Below are positions 1-8,680 of a stretch of 34,098 nucleotides of DNA, one piece after another. This DNA comes from QNFN01 sp964195335. GTDB taxonomy: Bacteria; Pseudomonadota; Gammaproteobacteria; QNFN01. How positions within the stretch are numbered: position 1 is the first letter of the stretch; every line of letters begins with the position of its first letter. The translations under genes and the position numbers were made by a program. A model generated the notes under the pieces. The model saw only the letters and a program-made list of their open reading frames with translations. It had not been told where the DNA came from and ran no database searches. The stretch covers positions 1-34,098 of the forward strand of contig CAXMPC010000174.1 in the NCBI GenBank assembly GCA_964195335.1. Reading direction: 5' to 3'.

Positions 1-174
1 GGTTTCGACGCAGGTGCCGACATGGTCGCCACCAAGCTCGAGCTGGCCGCGACCTACCTCGACATGGAAGATTTCGACGGCGCCCGGTCGATCCTCGACG
101 AGGTGCTGGCGGAGGGCAGCGAGGCCCAGCAACAGCAGGCGCGAGAACTGCTCGAGCGCTGTTCCGGGAGCTGA
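1..174 (+). CDS. fimV: FimV/HubP-type protein, C-terminal fragment
   Basis: The reading frame is open from the first base and ends at TGA 172-174, giving the last 57 residues of a protein that starts outside the window. It contains TKLELAATYLDMEDFDGAR followed by ILDEVLAEG and a Gln-rich helix, which is the conserved C-terminal TPR-like domain of FimV/HubP. These large polar proteins bind peptidoglycan through LysM and organise type IV pili, twitching motility and polar markers. The position directly upstream of truA is the usual gammaproteobacterial arrangement and supports the call. Only the tail is visible, so domain order, length and integrity of the gene cannot be judged. The 93 bases between it and truA hold a GC-rich inverted repeat (cgggcc t ggcccg) without a T-tract, and nothing else I can name. 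Confidence 0.85.
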   Translation, partial: GFDAGADMVATKLELAATYLDMEDFDGARSILDEVLAEGSEAQQQQARELLERCSGS

Positions 175-267
175 CCGGGAGCCGCCAGGGCATCAACCGA
201 CCACACCGCGGGCCTGGCCCGTAGGGGTGGCCGCACCCTGGCTCAGCCCGCGCCGGTCTTTAAGACC

Positions 268-1056
268 ATGCGCATCGCCCTGAAGATCGAGTATGACGGC
301 AGCGCGTTTGCCGGCTGGCAACGGCAGCCGGCCCAACGCACCGTGCAACAGGCCGTCGAAGCGGCCCTGGGCCGGGTCGCCAACCACCCCGTCGAGATCA
401 CCTGTGCCGGTCGTACCGACGCCGGCGTGCACGCCGTTGGTCAGGTGGTCCACTTCGATACCACGGCGCACCGTAGCGACCGTGCCTGGATTCTTGGCGG
501 CAACAGCAACCTTCCTGACGACGTCGCGCTCAACGCCGTGCGAACGGTTACTGACGACTTCCACGCCCGCTTCTCGGCCGTACGCCGCAGTTACATCTAC
601 CGGATCGCCAACCGGCGCACACGTCCCGCCCTGGACCATGGCATGGCCTGGTGGGTGCACAAACCGCTGGATGAAACGTGCATGGCCACCGCAGCAACAG
701 CACTGGTCGGCAAGCACGATTTCTCCTCGTTCCGCGCAGCCGGCTGCCAGGCGAAGCACGCTGTCCGCACGCTCTACCGGCTCGAAGTGGCCCGTGTGGG
801 CGACGAGTTGCGCCTGTTGGTCGAGGCCAACGCCTTCCTGCACCGCATGGTGCGCAACCTGGCCGGAGTGCTGGTCGCGATCGGCAGCGGCACGCGTGCA
901 CCGGACTGGGCCGCGGAGGTGCTGGCGGCACGCGACCGGACTGTAGCCGGGGTGACGGCACCACCGCAGGGACTCTGTTTCCACGGCGTCATCTACCCAG
1001 CGCGATACGGGCTGCAGGAGTGGTCGTCCCGGGTGTCGGCCGATGACCGTCTGTGA
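268..1056 (+). CDS. truA: tRNA pseudouridine(38-40) synthase TruA
   Basis: A 262-residue protein of normal TruA length. It isomerises uridines 38-40 of the tRNA anticodon arm to pseudouridine. The catalytic motif GRTDAGVHA is intact, with the nucleophilic aspartate at residue 51, after the N-terminal IEYDGSAFAGWQ motif. The C-terminal half has the family signatures FSSFRAAGC and FLHRMVRNLAG (about residues 151-205). The ATG at 268 puts the first strand (MRIALKIEYDG) at the protein start as expected; no strong Shine-Dalgarno is visible before it. It lies between fimV and trpF, the classic order, and its 3' end is close to or overlapping trpF depending on the trpF start. Function is well supported. 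Confidence 0.97.
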   Translation: MRIALKIEYDGSAFAGWQRQPAQRTVQQAVEAALGRVANHPVEITCAGRTDAGVHAVGQVVHFDTTAHRSDRAWILGGNSNLPDDVALNAVRTVTDDFHARFSAVRRSYIYRIANRRTRPALDHGMAWWVHKPLDETCMATAATALVGKHDFSSFRAAGCQAKHAVRTLYRLEVARVGDELRLLVEANAFLHRMVRNLAGVLVAIGSGTRAPDWAAEVLAARDRTVAGVTAPPQGLCFHGVIYPARYGLQEWSSRVSADDRL

Positions 1057-1072
1057 TAACTTGCCCCGTCCC

Positions 1073-1735
1073 ATGCCTGACGCCCTCGCGAGGACCCGAA
1101 TCAAGATCTGCGGCATCACCCGGCCGCAGGACGCACGTGTGGCCGTGGCGCTGGGCGTCGACGCCATCGGGCTGGTCTTCTGGCCGCACAGCGCACGGGC
1201 CGTAACCCCGGACCAGGCGCGCGACATCGTCGCCGGATTGCCCCCGTTCGTGACCACGGTGGGGCTGTTTGTTGATGCCACCGATGCTGAACTGCAAACG
1301 GTGCTCGACCGTGTGCCGCTGGACCTGCTGCAGTTCCACGGCGATGAGACGCCAGAGGCGTGCCGCACCTTCGGTCGTCCCTACCTCAAGGCCGTGCGGA
1401 TGCGACCCGGAGTGGACCTGGCAAGCGTGGCTGGAGAGTACGCCGACGCAGCCGGCCTGTTGGTCGATGCCTACGTCAGCGGTCAGCCCGGGGGAACCGG
1501 TGCGACCTTCGACTGGTCCCACCTGCCGACCACGCCGGATTATCCGCTGGTGCTCGCCGGGGGACTCGAGGCCGGAAACGTGGCACGGGCAATAGGGGTG
1601 GTGCGGCCGTGGGCGGTCGATGTCAGCGGTGGCGTCGAGTCCGCCAAGGGGATCAAAGACGCGGCCAAGATGGCCGCTTTCATGCAAGGAGTACGGGATG
1701 GCGATCGAGAGCGCGGCACCGAACGTGGCGTCTGA
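1073..1735 (+). CDS. trpF: Phosphoribosylanthranilate isomerase TrpF
   Basis: TIM-barrel enzyme of tryptophan synthesis that rearranges phosphoribosylanthranilate to CdRP. Visible motifs are KICGIT near the N-terminus (Cys13, general base), LLQFHGDE (about 85-92), LVDAY with the general acid Asp132, and the phosphate-binding LAGGLEAGNV and VDVSGGVE loops in the C-terminal half. The frame is open from an ATG at 1043, which would overlap truA by 14 bases. I chose the ATG at 1073 because it places the barrel's first strand about 10 residues in, as in homologues; neither start has a clear ribosome binding site. At 220 residues it is slightly longer than usual because of a charged C-terminal tail (DGDRERGTERGV). 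That tail overlaps the start of trpB by 38 bases in another frame, suggesting translational coupling. Confidence 0.95.
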   Translation: MPDALARTRIKICGITRPQDARVAVALGVDAIGLVFWPHSARAVTPDQARDIVAGLPPFVTTVGLFVDATDAELQTVLDRVPLDLLQFHGDETPEACRTFGRPYLKAVRMRPGVDLASVAGEYADAAGLLVDAYVSGQPGGTGATFDWSHLPTTPDYPLVLAGGLEAGNVARAIGVVRPWAVDVSGGVESAKGIKDAAKMAAFMQGVRDGDRERGTERGV

Positions 1736-2930
1736 ACCGGCCCAACTGCCGGATGCGCGCGGCCACTTCGGACCGTACGGTGGCATCTTCGTCCCCGAGA
1801 CCCTTATGGGCCCGCTGGCCGAACTGCGCGAGGCCTACGAGCATTACGCTGGCGACCCCGAATTCCAGGCCGAGTTCGATGCCGATCTCGCCGATTATGT
1901 CGGCCGGCCTTCGCCGCTCTACTTGGCTGAGCGCTGGAGCCGTGAACTCGGCGGCGCGCGCATCTACCTCAAGCGCGAGGATCTGAATCACACCGGCGCG
2001 CACAAGATAAACAACACCATCGGCCAGGCGCTGCTGGCCAAGCGCATGGGCAAGACCCGGATCATCGCCGAGACTGGTGCCGGCCAGCACGGCGTCGCCT
2101 CGGCCACCGTCGCCGCCCGTCTTGGTCTCGAGTGCATCGTCTACATGGGTGCCGAGGACATCGAGCGGCAGAAGCAGAACGTCTACCGAATGCGTCTGCT
2201 CGGCGCCGAGGTGGTCTCGGTCGAGTCGGGGTCGAAGACGCTCAAGGATGCCCTCAACGAGGCGATGCGTGACTGGGTGACCAACGTCGACAACACCTTC
2301 TACATCATCGGTACGGTGGCCGGTCCACACCCCTACCCGGTGATGGTGCGTGACTTCCAGGCGGTGATCGGCCGCGAGACGCGACGCCAGTTCCTCGAGC
2401 GCGAGGGACGCCTGCCCGACGCGCTGGTCGCCTGCGTCGGTGGCGGTTCCAACGCCATCGGACTGTTCCACCCGTTCCTGGCCGATACCTCGGTTGAACT
2501 GCACGGGGTCGAGGCCGCCGGTGATGGCCTCGAAACCGGCCGCCATGCGGCACCGCTCTGTGCCGGTCGCCCCGGCGTGCTGCACGGCAATCGCACCTAC
2601 CTGATGGAGGACGCCGACGGGCAGATCATCGCCACTCACTCGATCTCGGCCGGCCTCGACTACCCCGGTGTCGGTCCCGAACACGCCTGGCTCAAGGACA
2701 GCGGACGCGCCATCTACGTCGCCGTCGATGACACCCAGGCCCTGGCGGCATTCCACGCTCTGACCCGTATCGAGGGCATCATCCCGGCGCTCGAGTCGAG
2801 CCATGCGCTCGCCTACGCGGCCGAGTTGGCGCCACGCCTCGGTCCCGACAAGGCGTTGGTGGTCAACCTCTCCGGTCGCGGCGACAAAGACATCCACACC
2901 GTTGCCACCCATGAGGGGATGGCGCTATGA
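1698..2930 (+). CDS. trpB: Tryptophan synthase beta chain TrpB
   Basis: PLP enzyme that joins indole and serine to form tryptophan, in an alpha2-beta2 complex with TrpA. The PLP lysine lies in HTGAHKINN (Lys103), the catalytic Glu125 in AETGAGQHG, and the phosphate-binding loop GGGSNA at 248-253. The C-terminal SGRGDKD motif is present. The length of 410 residues is normal for TrpB1. The frame is open further upstream, to about 1620, but AAGGAG at 1686-1691 is correctly spaced from the ATG at 1698 and fixes this start. It overlaps the 3' end of trpF and shares an ATGA stop/start with trpA, so trpF, trpB and trpA are very probably one coupled transcript. Confidence 0.98.
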   Translation: MAIESAAPNVASEPAQLPDARGHFGPYGGIFVPETLMGPLAELREAYEHYAGDPEFQAEFDADLADYVGRPSPLYLAERWSRELGGARIYLKREDLNHTGAHKINNTIGQALLAKRMGKTRIIAETGAGQHGVASATVAARLGLECIVYMGAEDIERQKQNVYRMRLLGAEVVSVESGSKTLKDALNEAMRDWVTNVDNTFYIIGTVAGPHPYPVMVRDFQAVIGRETRRQFLEREGRLPDALVACVGGGSNAIGLFHPFLADTSVELHGVEAAGDGLETGRHAAPLCAGRPGVLHGNRTYLMEDADGQIIATHSISAGLDYPGVGPEHAWLKDSGRAIYVAVDDTQALAAFHALTRIEGIIPALESSHALAYAAELAPRLGPDKALVVNLSGRGDKDIHTVATHEGMAL

Positions 2931-3754
2931 GCCGTATCGAGAGCCGTTTGTCGGCGCTGGGCAACGCCGGGCGCAAGGCGCTGATCCCGTTCATCACCGC
3001 CGGTGATCCCGAGCCGCAGGTGACCGTCCCGTTGCTGCACGAGTTGGTCGCTGCCGGTGCCGACCTGCTCGAGATCGGCGTGCCGTTCTCCGACCCGATG
3101 GCCGACGGTCCGGTGATTCAGCGTGCCAGCGAGCGCGCCCTGGCCCACGGCGTCACCCTGCACGGCGTGCTCGACATGGTCAGCGCCTTTCGCGCGACCG
3201 ACGCCGACACGCCGGTGATCCTGATGGGCTACCTGAACCCGATCGAGGCGTTCGGCTACGAGGCATTCGCCAAGGCGGCTGCCACGGCCGGGGTCGACGG
3301 CATACTGACCGTCGACGCGCCACCGGAAGAGGCCACCCCGTTGGCCGATGCACTTCGTGAGGTCGGACTCGACCCGATCTTCCTGCTTGCACCGACCAGT
3401 GGACCCGAGCGCATCGAGCGCATCTGCGCGCTGGCCAGTGGCTTCGTCTACTACGTTTCGTTCAAAGGGGTCACCGGGTCGGCCAGTCTCGATCTTGCGG
3501 GGATCGCCGCCAAGCTGGAGCAGATTCGTGCCGTTACCCGCTTGCCGATCGGTGTCGGTTTCGGCATCAGCGATGCCGAACGCGCCGCGGCGGTGGCACA
3601 GGTGGCCGATGCGGTGATCGTCGGCAGCGCCCTGGTGCGGCAGATAGAGGCCTATCCAGGCGACATCCGGGCCGCGACGGCGGCCATGACTGAACTGCTG
3701 GGCAGCATGCGCACGGCGATCGATGCCGTGGCAGCGCAGGCCGTGGAGGCATGA
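2927..3754 (+). CDS. trpA: Tryptophan synthase alpha chain TrpA
   Basis: A 275-residue TIM barrel that cleaves indole-3-glycerol phosphate to indole, which is channelled to TrpB. The catalytic pair Glu49 (LLEIGVPFSDP) and Asp60 (ADGPVIQ) is exactly in the expected places. The phosphate loops GVTG and GFGIS and the GSALV motif near the end are present. The ATG overlaps the trpB stop as ATGA (4 bases), so translation is likely coupled and equimolar. One base separates its stop from the accD start. Nothing is missing or unusual apart from a short Ala-rich C-terminus. Confidence 0.98.
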   Translation: MSRIESRLSALGNAGRKALIPFITAGDPEPQVTVPLLHELVAAGADLLEIGVPFSDPMADGPVIQRASERALAHGVTLHGVLDMVSAFRATDADTPVILMGYLNPIEAFGYEAFAKAAATAGVDGILTVDAPPEEATPLADALREVGLDPIFLLAPTSGPERIERICALASGFVYYVSFKGVTGSASLDLAGIAAKLEQIRAVTRLPIGVGFGISDAERAAAVAQVADAVIVGSALVRQIEAYPGDIRAATAAMTELLGSMRTAIDAVAAQAVEA

Positions 3755-3755
3755 C

Positions 3756-4664
3756 ATGAGCTGGTTCGAGAAAATCATGCCCTCGCGCATCCGCACCGAG
3801 GGCAAGCGCAAGAGGGGGGTGCCCGAGGGGCTCTGGACCAAGTGCGCCGATTGCGGCGCGGTCCTGTACCGCCCTGAACTCGAGCGCAACCTCGAGGTCT
3901 GCCCGAAGTGCGGCAAGCACATGCGCATCGCCGGGCGTGCCCGCCTCGAGGCGTTCCTCGATCCCGGGACCGGGGTCGAGATCGGCGAAAAGCTCGAGCC
4001 ACGCGATCTGCTCAAGTTCCGCGACAGCCGCAAGTACAAGGACCGCCTGGTCCAGGCGACCAAGGAGACCGGTGAGCGCGAGGCGCTGGTGGTTTTGAAG
4101 GGCCAGCTCGAGGGTCGCCCACTGGTCAGCTGCGCGTTCGAGTTCCAGTTCATGGGCGGGTCGATGGGCAGCATTGTCGGTGAGCGCTTCGTGCGCGGCG
4201 TCGAGGTCTGCCTGGCCGAGTCGCTGCCGCTGGTCTGTTTTGCCGCCAGCGGTGGGGCACGTATGCAGGAGGCGCTGATCTCACTGATGCAGATGGCCAA
4301 GACCAGTGCCGCACTGGCTAAGCTCAACGAGCAAGGCTTGCCATTCATTTCGGTCCTGACCGACCCGACCATGGGCGGAGTCTCGGCCAGCCTGGCGATG
4401 CTCGGCGATGTCATCATCGCCGAACCCGGCGCCCTGATCGGTTTCGCCGGGCCACGGGTGATCGAGCAGACGGTGCGTGAAACCCTGCCCGAGGGGTTCC
4501 AGCGCAGCGAGTTCCTGCTTGAGCACGGTGCCATCGACCTGATCGTCGCCCGGCCGGAGATGCGTGACCGCATTGCCCGGTTGCTGGCGATGCTGATGGC
4601 CGCGCAAGCACCACTCCCGGTGGAACCGGCTCCGGCACCGGAACCGGACGCCGACGCCGCCTGA
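3756..4664 (+). CDS. accD: Acetyl-CoA carboxylase carboxyltransferase subunit beta AccD
   Basis: Carboxyltransferase beta subunit that works with AccA to transfer CO2 from biotin to acetyl-CoA, the first step of fatty acid synthesis. The N-terminal zinc ribbon has four cysteines at residues 30, 33, 49 and 52 (CADC...CPKC). The crotonase-like core shows FMGGSMGSIVGE, SGGARMQE and LTDPTMGGVSAS. ATG 3756 follows the trpA stop by one base and has GGAGG just upstream; the product is 302 residues. An additional Pro/Glu/Ala-rich tail (PVEPAPAPEPDADAA) follows the catalytic domain; such tails vary among species. Sitting after trpA and before folC is common in proteobacteria. Confidence 0.98.
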   Translation: MSWFEKIMPSRIRTEGKRKRGVPEGLWTKCADCGAVLYRPELERNLEVCPKCGKHMRIAGRARLEAFLDPGTGVEIGEKLEPRDLLKFRDSRKYKDRLVQATKETGEREALVVLKGQLEGRPLVSCAFEFQFMGGSMGSIVGERFVRGVEVCLAESLPLVCFAASGGARMQEALISLMQMAKTSAALAKLNEQGLPFISVLTDPTMGGVSASLAMLGDVIIAEPGALIGFAGPRVIEQTVRETLPEGFQRSEFLLEHGAIDLIVARPEMRDRIARLLAMLMAAQAPLPVEPAPAPEPDADAA

Positions 4665-4681
4665 ATCCGCGCATCTCCACC

Positions 4682-5944
4682 GTGCGCCCCACCACCCTGG
4701 CGCAGTGGCTCGCTTTCATCGAGGCGTGCCATCCGAGCGAGATCGAACTCGGTCTCGAGCGTATCGCCGCGGTCCACGTGGCCCTCGACCTCAAGCCGTC
4801 GCCGTGTGTGATCACCGTGGCCGGGACCAACGGCAAGGGTTCGGTGATCGCCTTTCTCGAGGCGATCCTGGTCGCCGCCGGCTACCGCGTCGGCGCCTAC
4901 ACCTCGCCCCACCTGCTGGCCTTCAACGAGCGCATCCGTATCGATGGCGTGGCGGTAGATGACGACGCCCTGTGTCGCGCTTTCACCCAGATTGACGCGG
5001 CGCGTGGCGAAACCCGCCTGACCTATTTCGAATTCGCCACCCTGGCGGCGCTGGTGCTGTTCGCCGAGGCGGCGCCGGATGTTGTGCTGCTCGAAGTCGG
5101 TTTGGGCGGCCGCCTCGACGCGGTCAACGTGGTCGATGCCGATCTCGCGGTACTGACCCCGATCGATCTCGACCACGCGGAGTGGCTCGGCGAGGAGCGC
5201 GAGGCGATCGGACGGGAAAAGGCCGGCATCCTGCGCCCGGGACGCCCCGTGGTCAGTGTCGACCCGCAGCCTCCGGCGAGCGTCGTGGCGGCGGCGACGG
5301 AGCTCGGGGCCCCGTTGTGGCTGCCGGGGCGTGATTACGACTACGCGGTAGACGCCCACGGCTGGCGCTGGTCGACCACGGGACGGGTGCGAACGACGCT
5401 GCCACGTCCGGCACTGTTCGGCCGTCACCAGTACGCCAATGCCGCCGCGGCACTGATGGCGTTGCATGGCCTCACCGACCGACTGCCGGTCGGGCAGGGG
5501 GCCGTGCGCCGAGGGCTGCTAGAGGCCCACCTTCCGGGTCGCTTCGAGGTGCATCCTGGCGAGGTCGAGCAGATTTTCGACGTGGCCCACAATCCGCACG
5601 GGGCCCGCGCGCTGGCCGGTGCCCTGGCCACCCGGCCCAGCGACGGCCGCACCCTGGCGGTGGTCGGGATGCTGGATGACAAGGCGATCGAGATGACCCT
5701 GGCCGAGCTTTCCGACAATGTCGACCGCTGGTTCGCAGCGCCATTGCCGGTGCCACGCGGCAGCGATGCCGGACGCCTGGTGGCTACGCTCGAGGGGCTC
5801 GGAGCCACGGTCGAGGCGTGCCCCGGAGTTGCCGAGGCACTGGTGCAGGCCCTGACGGTGGCTGACCCGGGTGATCGGGTGCTGGTGTTCGGTTCATTTC
5901 ACACGGTCGCCGCGGCGCTGCGCGCCGACCTATCCGGGCTATAA
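4682..5944 (+). CDS. folC: Bifunctional folylpolyglutamate/dihydrofolate synthase FolC
   Basis: Mur-ligase-like ATP enzyme that makes dihydrofolate from dihydropteroate plus glutamate and adds further glutamates to folates. The P-loop GTNGKGS is at residues 48-54. The folate-binding region YTSPHL and FNERIRIDG, the LLEVGLGGRLDAVN motif with the metal-site residues, and DHAEWLG follow in the family order. In the C-terminal domain FDVAHNPHGA is conserved. The start is GTG at 4682, 17 bases after accD; no ATG is available at a suitable place. With 420 residues the protein is of normal length. Part of the accD-folC-dedD-cvpA-purF run seen in E. coli and Pseudomonas. Confidence 0.97.
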   Translation: MRPTTLAQWLAFIEACHPSEIELGLERIAAVHVALDLKPSPCVITVAGTNGKGSVIAFLEAILVAAGYRVGAYTSPHLLAFNERIRIDGVAVDDDALCRAFTQIDAARGETRLTYFEFATLAALVLFAEAAPDVVLLEVGLGGRLDAVNVVDADLAVLTPIDLDHAEWLGEEREAIGREKAGILRPGRPVVSVDPQPPASVVAAATELGAPLWLPGRDYDYAVDAHGWRWSTTGRVRTTLPRPALFGRHQYANAAAALMALHGLTDRLPVGQGAVRRGLLEAHLPGRFEVHPGEVEQIFDVAHNPHGARALAGALATRPSDGRTLAVVGMLDDKAIEMTLAELSDNVDRWFAAPLPVPRGSDAGRLVATLEGLGATVEACPGVAEALVQALTVADPGDRVLVFGSFHTVAAALRADLSGL

Positions 5945-5967
5945 TCGCCAACTTCCAAGGGGGCCTG

Positions 5968-6480
5968 ATGGACCTGCGACTGAAACATCGCCTGGTGGGT
6001 GCCGTGGTGCTGATCGCCGTCGGGGTGATCTTCATCCCGATGCTGCTCGACGGACCGCCACCGGCGCCCGACCCGGTGACGCTGGAACGGATCCCGCCAA
6101 CCCCGGGCGCCGATTACGTCCCGCGTCGGGTCGACCTCGAGTTGCCGCCGCCGAAGGGCGTGACACCCGCCCCACCGGTTGCCTCCACCATGCCACCAGC
6201 CCCGGCCGGTACCCCGGCCGATACGGCGGCTGGCCCGGCCGGCGCCTGGGTCATCCAGCTCGGCAGCTTCAGCCAGGCGGAAAACGCCCGCGCGCTACGC
6301 GACCGGCTGCGCAAGGACGGCTACACCGCGTTCGATGAGCGCATCACTGGCCCCGATGGCAAGCCGACCACCCGCGTGCGCATCGGACCCGAGCTCGACC
6401 GTGCCCGGCTCGAGCACCAACTGACGCAGCTGAAGAAGGATCCCGAGTTCGTCGCCGCCATCATCCTGCGGCACCCGTAG
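5968..6480 (+). CDS. dedD: SPOR-domain cell division protein, DedD type
   Basis: A 170-residue single-pass inner-membrane protein. A short cytoplasmic start (MDLRLKHRL) is followed by one transmembrane helix (about 9-27), a Pro/Ala-rich periplasmic linker (about 30-92) and a C-terminal SPOR domain (about 93-168) that begins AWVIQLGSFSQAENA. SPOR domains bind glycan strands lacking stem peptides at the division septum, and DedD helps FtsN-like activation of constriction. AAGGGGG before the ATG is a good ribosome binding site. Location between folC and cvpA matches E. coli dedD. The 87 bases before cvpA contain no recognisable gene or terminator. Confidence 0.93.
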   Translation: MDLRLKHRLVGAVVLIAVGVIFIPMLLDGPPPAPDPVTLERIPPTPGADYVPRRVDLELPPPKGVTPAPPVASTMPPAPAGTPADTAAGPAGAWVIQLGSFSQAENARALRDRLRKDGYTAFDERITGPDGKPTTRVRIGPELDRARLEHQLTQLKKDPEFVAAIILRHP

Positions 6481-6567
6481 CGGCGCTGTGACGATCGACG
6501 GTCCCTGCAACCATGCTCCCATGCCACCCGTGCACCACTTCCGCCTGGCACCCGAGGGCCCACCAGG

Positions 6568-7059
6568 ATGATCTGGGCCGACATCGTCATTCTCGTCCTG
6601 GTCGGGCTGTCGATGCTGATCAGCCTGTGGCGCGGTTTCACCCGCGAGGCGCTGTCGCTGGTCGCCTGGATCGCCGCCTTCTGGGTCGGCTTCACCTTCG
6701 CCGTCTACCCGGCGGCCTACCTGGAGCCGCACGTCAGCGTGCCCTCGGCGCGTCTGGCACTCGGCTTCCTCGGCCTGTTCCTGGTTACGCTGCTGCTCGG
6801 CGGCGTGGTCAACTACCTGATCGGCAAGGCGGTCGACAAGACCGGCATGACCGGTACCGACCGCATGCTCGGGGTCTTCTTCGGCCTCGCGCGTGGCATC
6901 GTCATGGTCGCCATCCTGGTGCTGCTGGCCGGCCTGACACCGCTGCCGCAGGATCCGTGGTGGCGGGAGTCGCTGTTCATCGGCCATTTCCAGCAACTTG
7001 CCGAGATGCTGCGCGACTTTTTGCCTCCCGACATCGCGGCCTACTTCGTATACGATTGA
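6568..7059 (+). CDS. cvpA: CvpA family inner-membrane protein
   Basis: A 163-residue membrane protein with about four hydrophobic helices (roughly residues 4-20, 27-48, 65-85 and 105-125) and a short polar C-terminus. The N-terminal pattern DIVILVLVGLSMLISLWRGFTREALSLVAWIAAFWVG is broken by the conserved RG and E residues typical of CvpA. E. coli CvpA is needed for colicin V production and has a role in envelope homeostasis and bile resistance; the molecular activity is unknown. It precedes purF by 27 bases, as in E. coli where both are co-transcribed. Confidence 0.94.
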   Translation: MIWADIVILVLVGLSMLISLWRGFTREALSLVAWIAAFWVGFTFAVYPAAYLEPHVSVPSARLALGFLGLFLVTLLLGGVVNYLIGKAVDKTGMTGTDRMLGVFFGLARGIVMVAILVLLAGLTPLPQDPWWRESLFIGHFQQLAEMLRDFLPPDIAAYFVYD

Positions 7060-7086
7060 CTCTCCACAAAGGCGGCTGAACCAACC

Positions 7087-8616
7087 ATGTGTGGCATCGT
7101 CGGCATCATCTCCCACGAACCGGTCAACCAGTCGCTCTACGACGCGCTGACCGTGCTGCAGCACCGCGGCCAGGATGCCGCCGGCATCGTCACCGTCGAA
7201 GGCAACCGGCTCAACATGCGCAAGGGCAACGGCCTGGTCCGCGACGTCTTCGACACCCGCCACATGCTCAAGCTGCGCGGTCGTCTCGGCATCGGTCACG
7301 TGCGCTACCCGACCGCCGGCTGCGCCTCGTCGGCCGAGTCGCAACCGTTCTTTGTCAATTCGCCGTACGGCATCTCGCTGGCGCACAACGGCAACCTGAC
7401 CAACTGCGAGCAGGTGACGCGTGACCTGTTCGTCGAGGACCTGCGCCACATCAACACCGGCTCCGACTCGGAGGTGCTGCTCAACGTATTCGCCCACGAG
7501 CTGTCGCGGACCGGGAAACTGCGGCTCGACGAGCAGGATGTCTTCACCGCCGTACGCGGGGTGCACCGACGCTGCCACGGGGCCTACGCCGCCGTCGCCC
7601 TGATCACTGGCTACGGCATCGTCGGCTTCCGCGACCCGCACGGCATCCGTCCGGTGGTCTACGGCAAGCGTGAGACTTCGCGCGGGACCGAGGTGATGAT
7701 CGCTTCGGAGAGCGTGGCCCTCGACATGGTCGGTTTCGAGCTGGTGCGTGACCTGGAGCCGGGCGAGGCGGTATTCGTCGACAACACCGGCAAGATCAGC
7801 ACCCAGCTTTGCGCTGACGAGCCGCAATTGACGCCGTGCCTGTTCGAGTTCGTCTACCTGGCGCGGCCCGACTCGATCATCGACAACATCTCGGTCTACA
7901 AGGCGCGCCTGCGCATGGGTGAAGCGCTGGCCGAGAAGGTGCTGCGCGAGCGCCCGGACCACGACATCGACGTCATCATCCCGATTCCCGATACCAGCCG
8001 CACCTCGGCGCTGCAGATGGCCAACCGTCTCGGTCTCAAGTACCGCGAGGGCTTCATCAAGAATCGCTATGTCGGCCGCACCTTCATCATGCCGGGTCAG
8101 ACCGAGCGCGAGAAGTCGGTCAATCAGAAGCTCAACGCCATCGACCTCGAGTTCCGCGGCAAGAACGTCATGCTGGTCGACGACTCGATCGTCCGTGGGA
8201 CCACCTCGCAACAGATTATCCAGATGGCACGCGTGGCCGGTGCACGCAAGGTCTACTTCGCCTCGGCGGCGCCGCCGGTACGCTACCCCAACGTCTACGG
8301 TATCGACATGCCGACGGCCGACGAACTGATCGGCCACGGTCGCGACGAGCAACAGATCGGTGCGGAGATCGGCGCCGACTGGCTGGTCTACCAGGAGATC
8401 GGCGACCTGGTCGAGGCGGTACGCTACGGCAACCGCCGTATCACCGACTTCGACGACTCGGTGTTCACCGGCCACTACGTCACCGGCGGCATCGACCAGC
8501 CTTACCTCGACCGCATCGCCGCCAGGCGCAGCGACAAGGCCAAGGCCGCCGCCGTGGGCGCAGAGGACGATGATGAGAGCGGCAGCGGCGACCTCGGACT
8601 GCACAACTCCGCTTAG
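7087..8616 (+). CDS. purF: Amidophosphoribosyltransferase PurF
   Basis: First committed enzyme of purine synthesis: it releases ammonia from glutamine and adds it to PRPP to form phosphoribosylamine. The protein begins MCGIVGI with the nucleophilic Cys2 exposed after Met removal, so there is no propeptide, as is usual in proteobacteria. The glutaminase half has QHRGQDAAG and NGNLTN; the phosphoribosyltransferase half has the PRPP-binding loop VMLVDDSIVRGTTS at about 361-374. The length is 509 residues, with an acidic low-complexity tail (EDDDESGSGDLG). The usual gammaproteobacterial neighbour metZ follows, but here a 207-base regulatory gap separates the two. Confidence 0.98.
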   Translation: MCGIVGIISHEPVNQSLYDALTVLQHRGQDAAGIVTVEGNRLNMRKGNGLVRDVFDTRHMLKLRGRLGIGHVRYPTAGCASSAESQPFFVNSPYGISLAHNGNLTNCEQVTRDLFVEDLRHINTGSDSEVLLNVFAHELSRTGKLRLDEQDVFTAVRGVHRRCHGAYAAVALITGYGIVGFRDPHGIRPVVYGKRETSRGTEVMIASESVALDMVGFELVRDLEPGEAVFVDNTGKISTQLCADEPQLTPCLFEFVYLARPDSIIDNISVYKARLRMGEALAEKVLRERPDHDIDVIIPIPDTSRTSALQMANRLGLKYREGFIKNRYVGRTFIMPGQTEREKSVNQKLNAIDLEFRGKNVMLVDDSIVRGTTSQQIIQMARVAGARKVYFASAAPPVRYPNVYGIDMPTADELIGHGRDEQQIGAEIGADWLVYQEIGDLVEAVRYGNRRITDFDDSVFTGHYVTGGIDQPYLDRIAARRSDKAKAAAVGAEDDDESGSGDLGLHNSA

Positions 8617-8642
8617 TGAGCTGCCCGAAGCAGGCGGGCCAC

Positions 8643-8670
8643 TTGACAGTCACACGGTGCCCACCTTAAC
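8643..8670 (+). promoter_or_regulatory. Candidate sigma-70 promoter for metZ
   Basis: A perfect -35 hexamer TTGACA lies at 8643-8648. A weak -10 match (CTTAAC, 8665-8670) follows at 16 bases. Transcription would start at about 8677, a few bases before the riboswitch aptamer at 8681, which is where a start is expected. The -35 is convincing; the -10 is not, so the exact element is uncertain. Confidence 0.5.
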
Positions 8671-8680
8671 GTGAGGCTTA

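Noticed and set aside
175..267. GC-rich inverted repeat between fimV and truA as a terminator
   Set aside because: The repeat has a one-base loop and no T-tract, so it is not a credible intrinsic terminator.
2813..5467. Very long minus-strand open frame (884 codons) opposite trpB-trpA-accD-folC
   Set aside because: It runs antisense to four confidently identified genes and has no recognisable domain; long antisense frames are expected in GC-rich coding DNA with strong third-position bias.
6295..8604. Minus-strand open frame of 769 codons opposite dedD-cvpA-purF
   Set aside because: Antisense shadow of PurF and neighbours, low-complexity His/Asp/Val-rich translation without domains.
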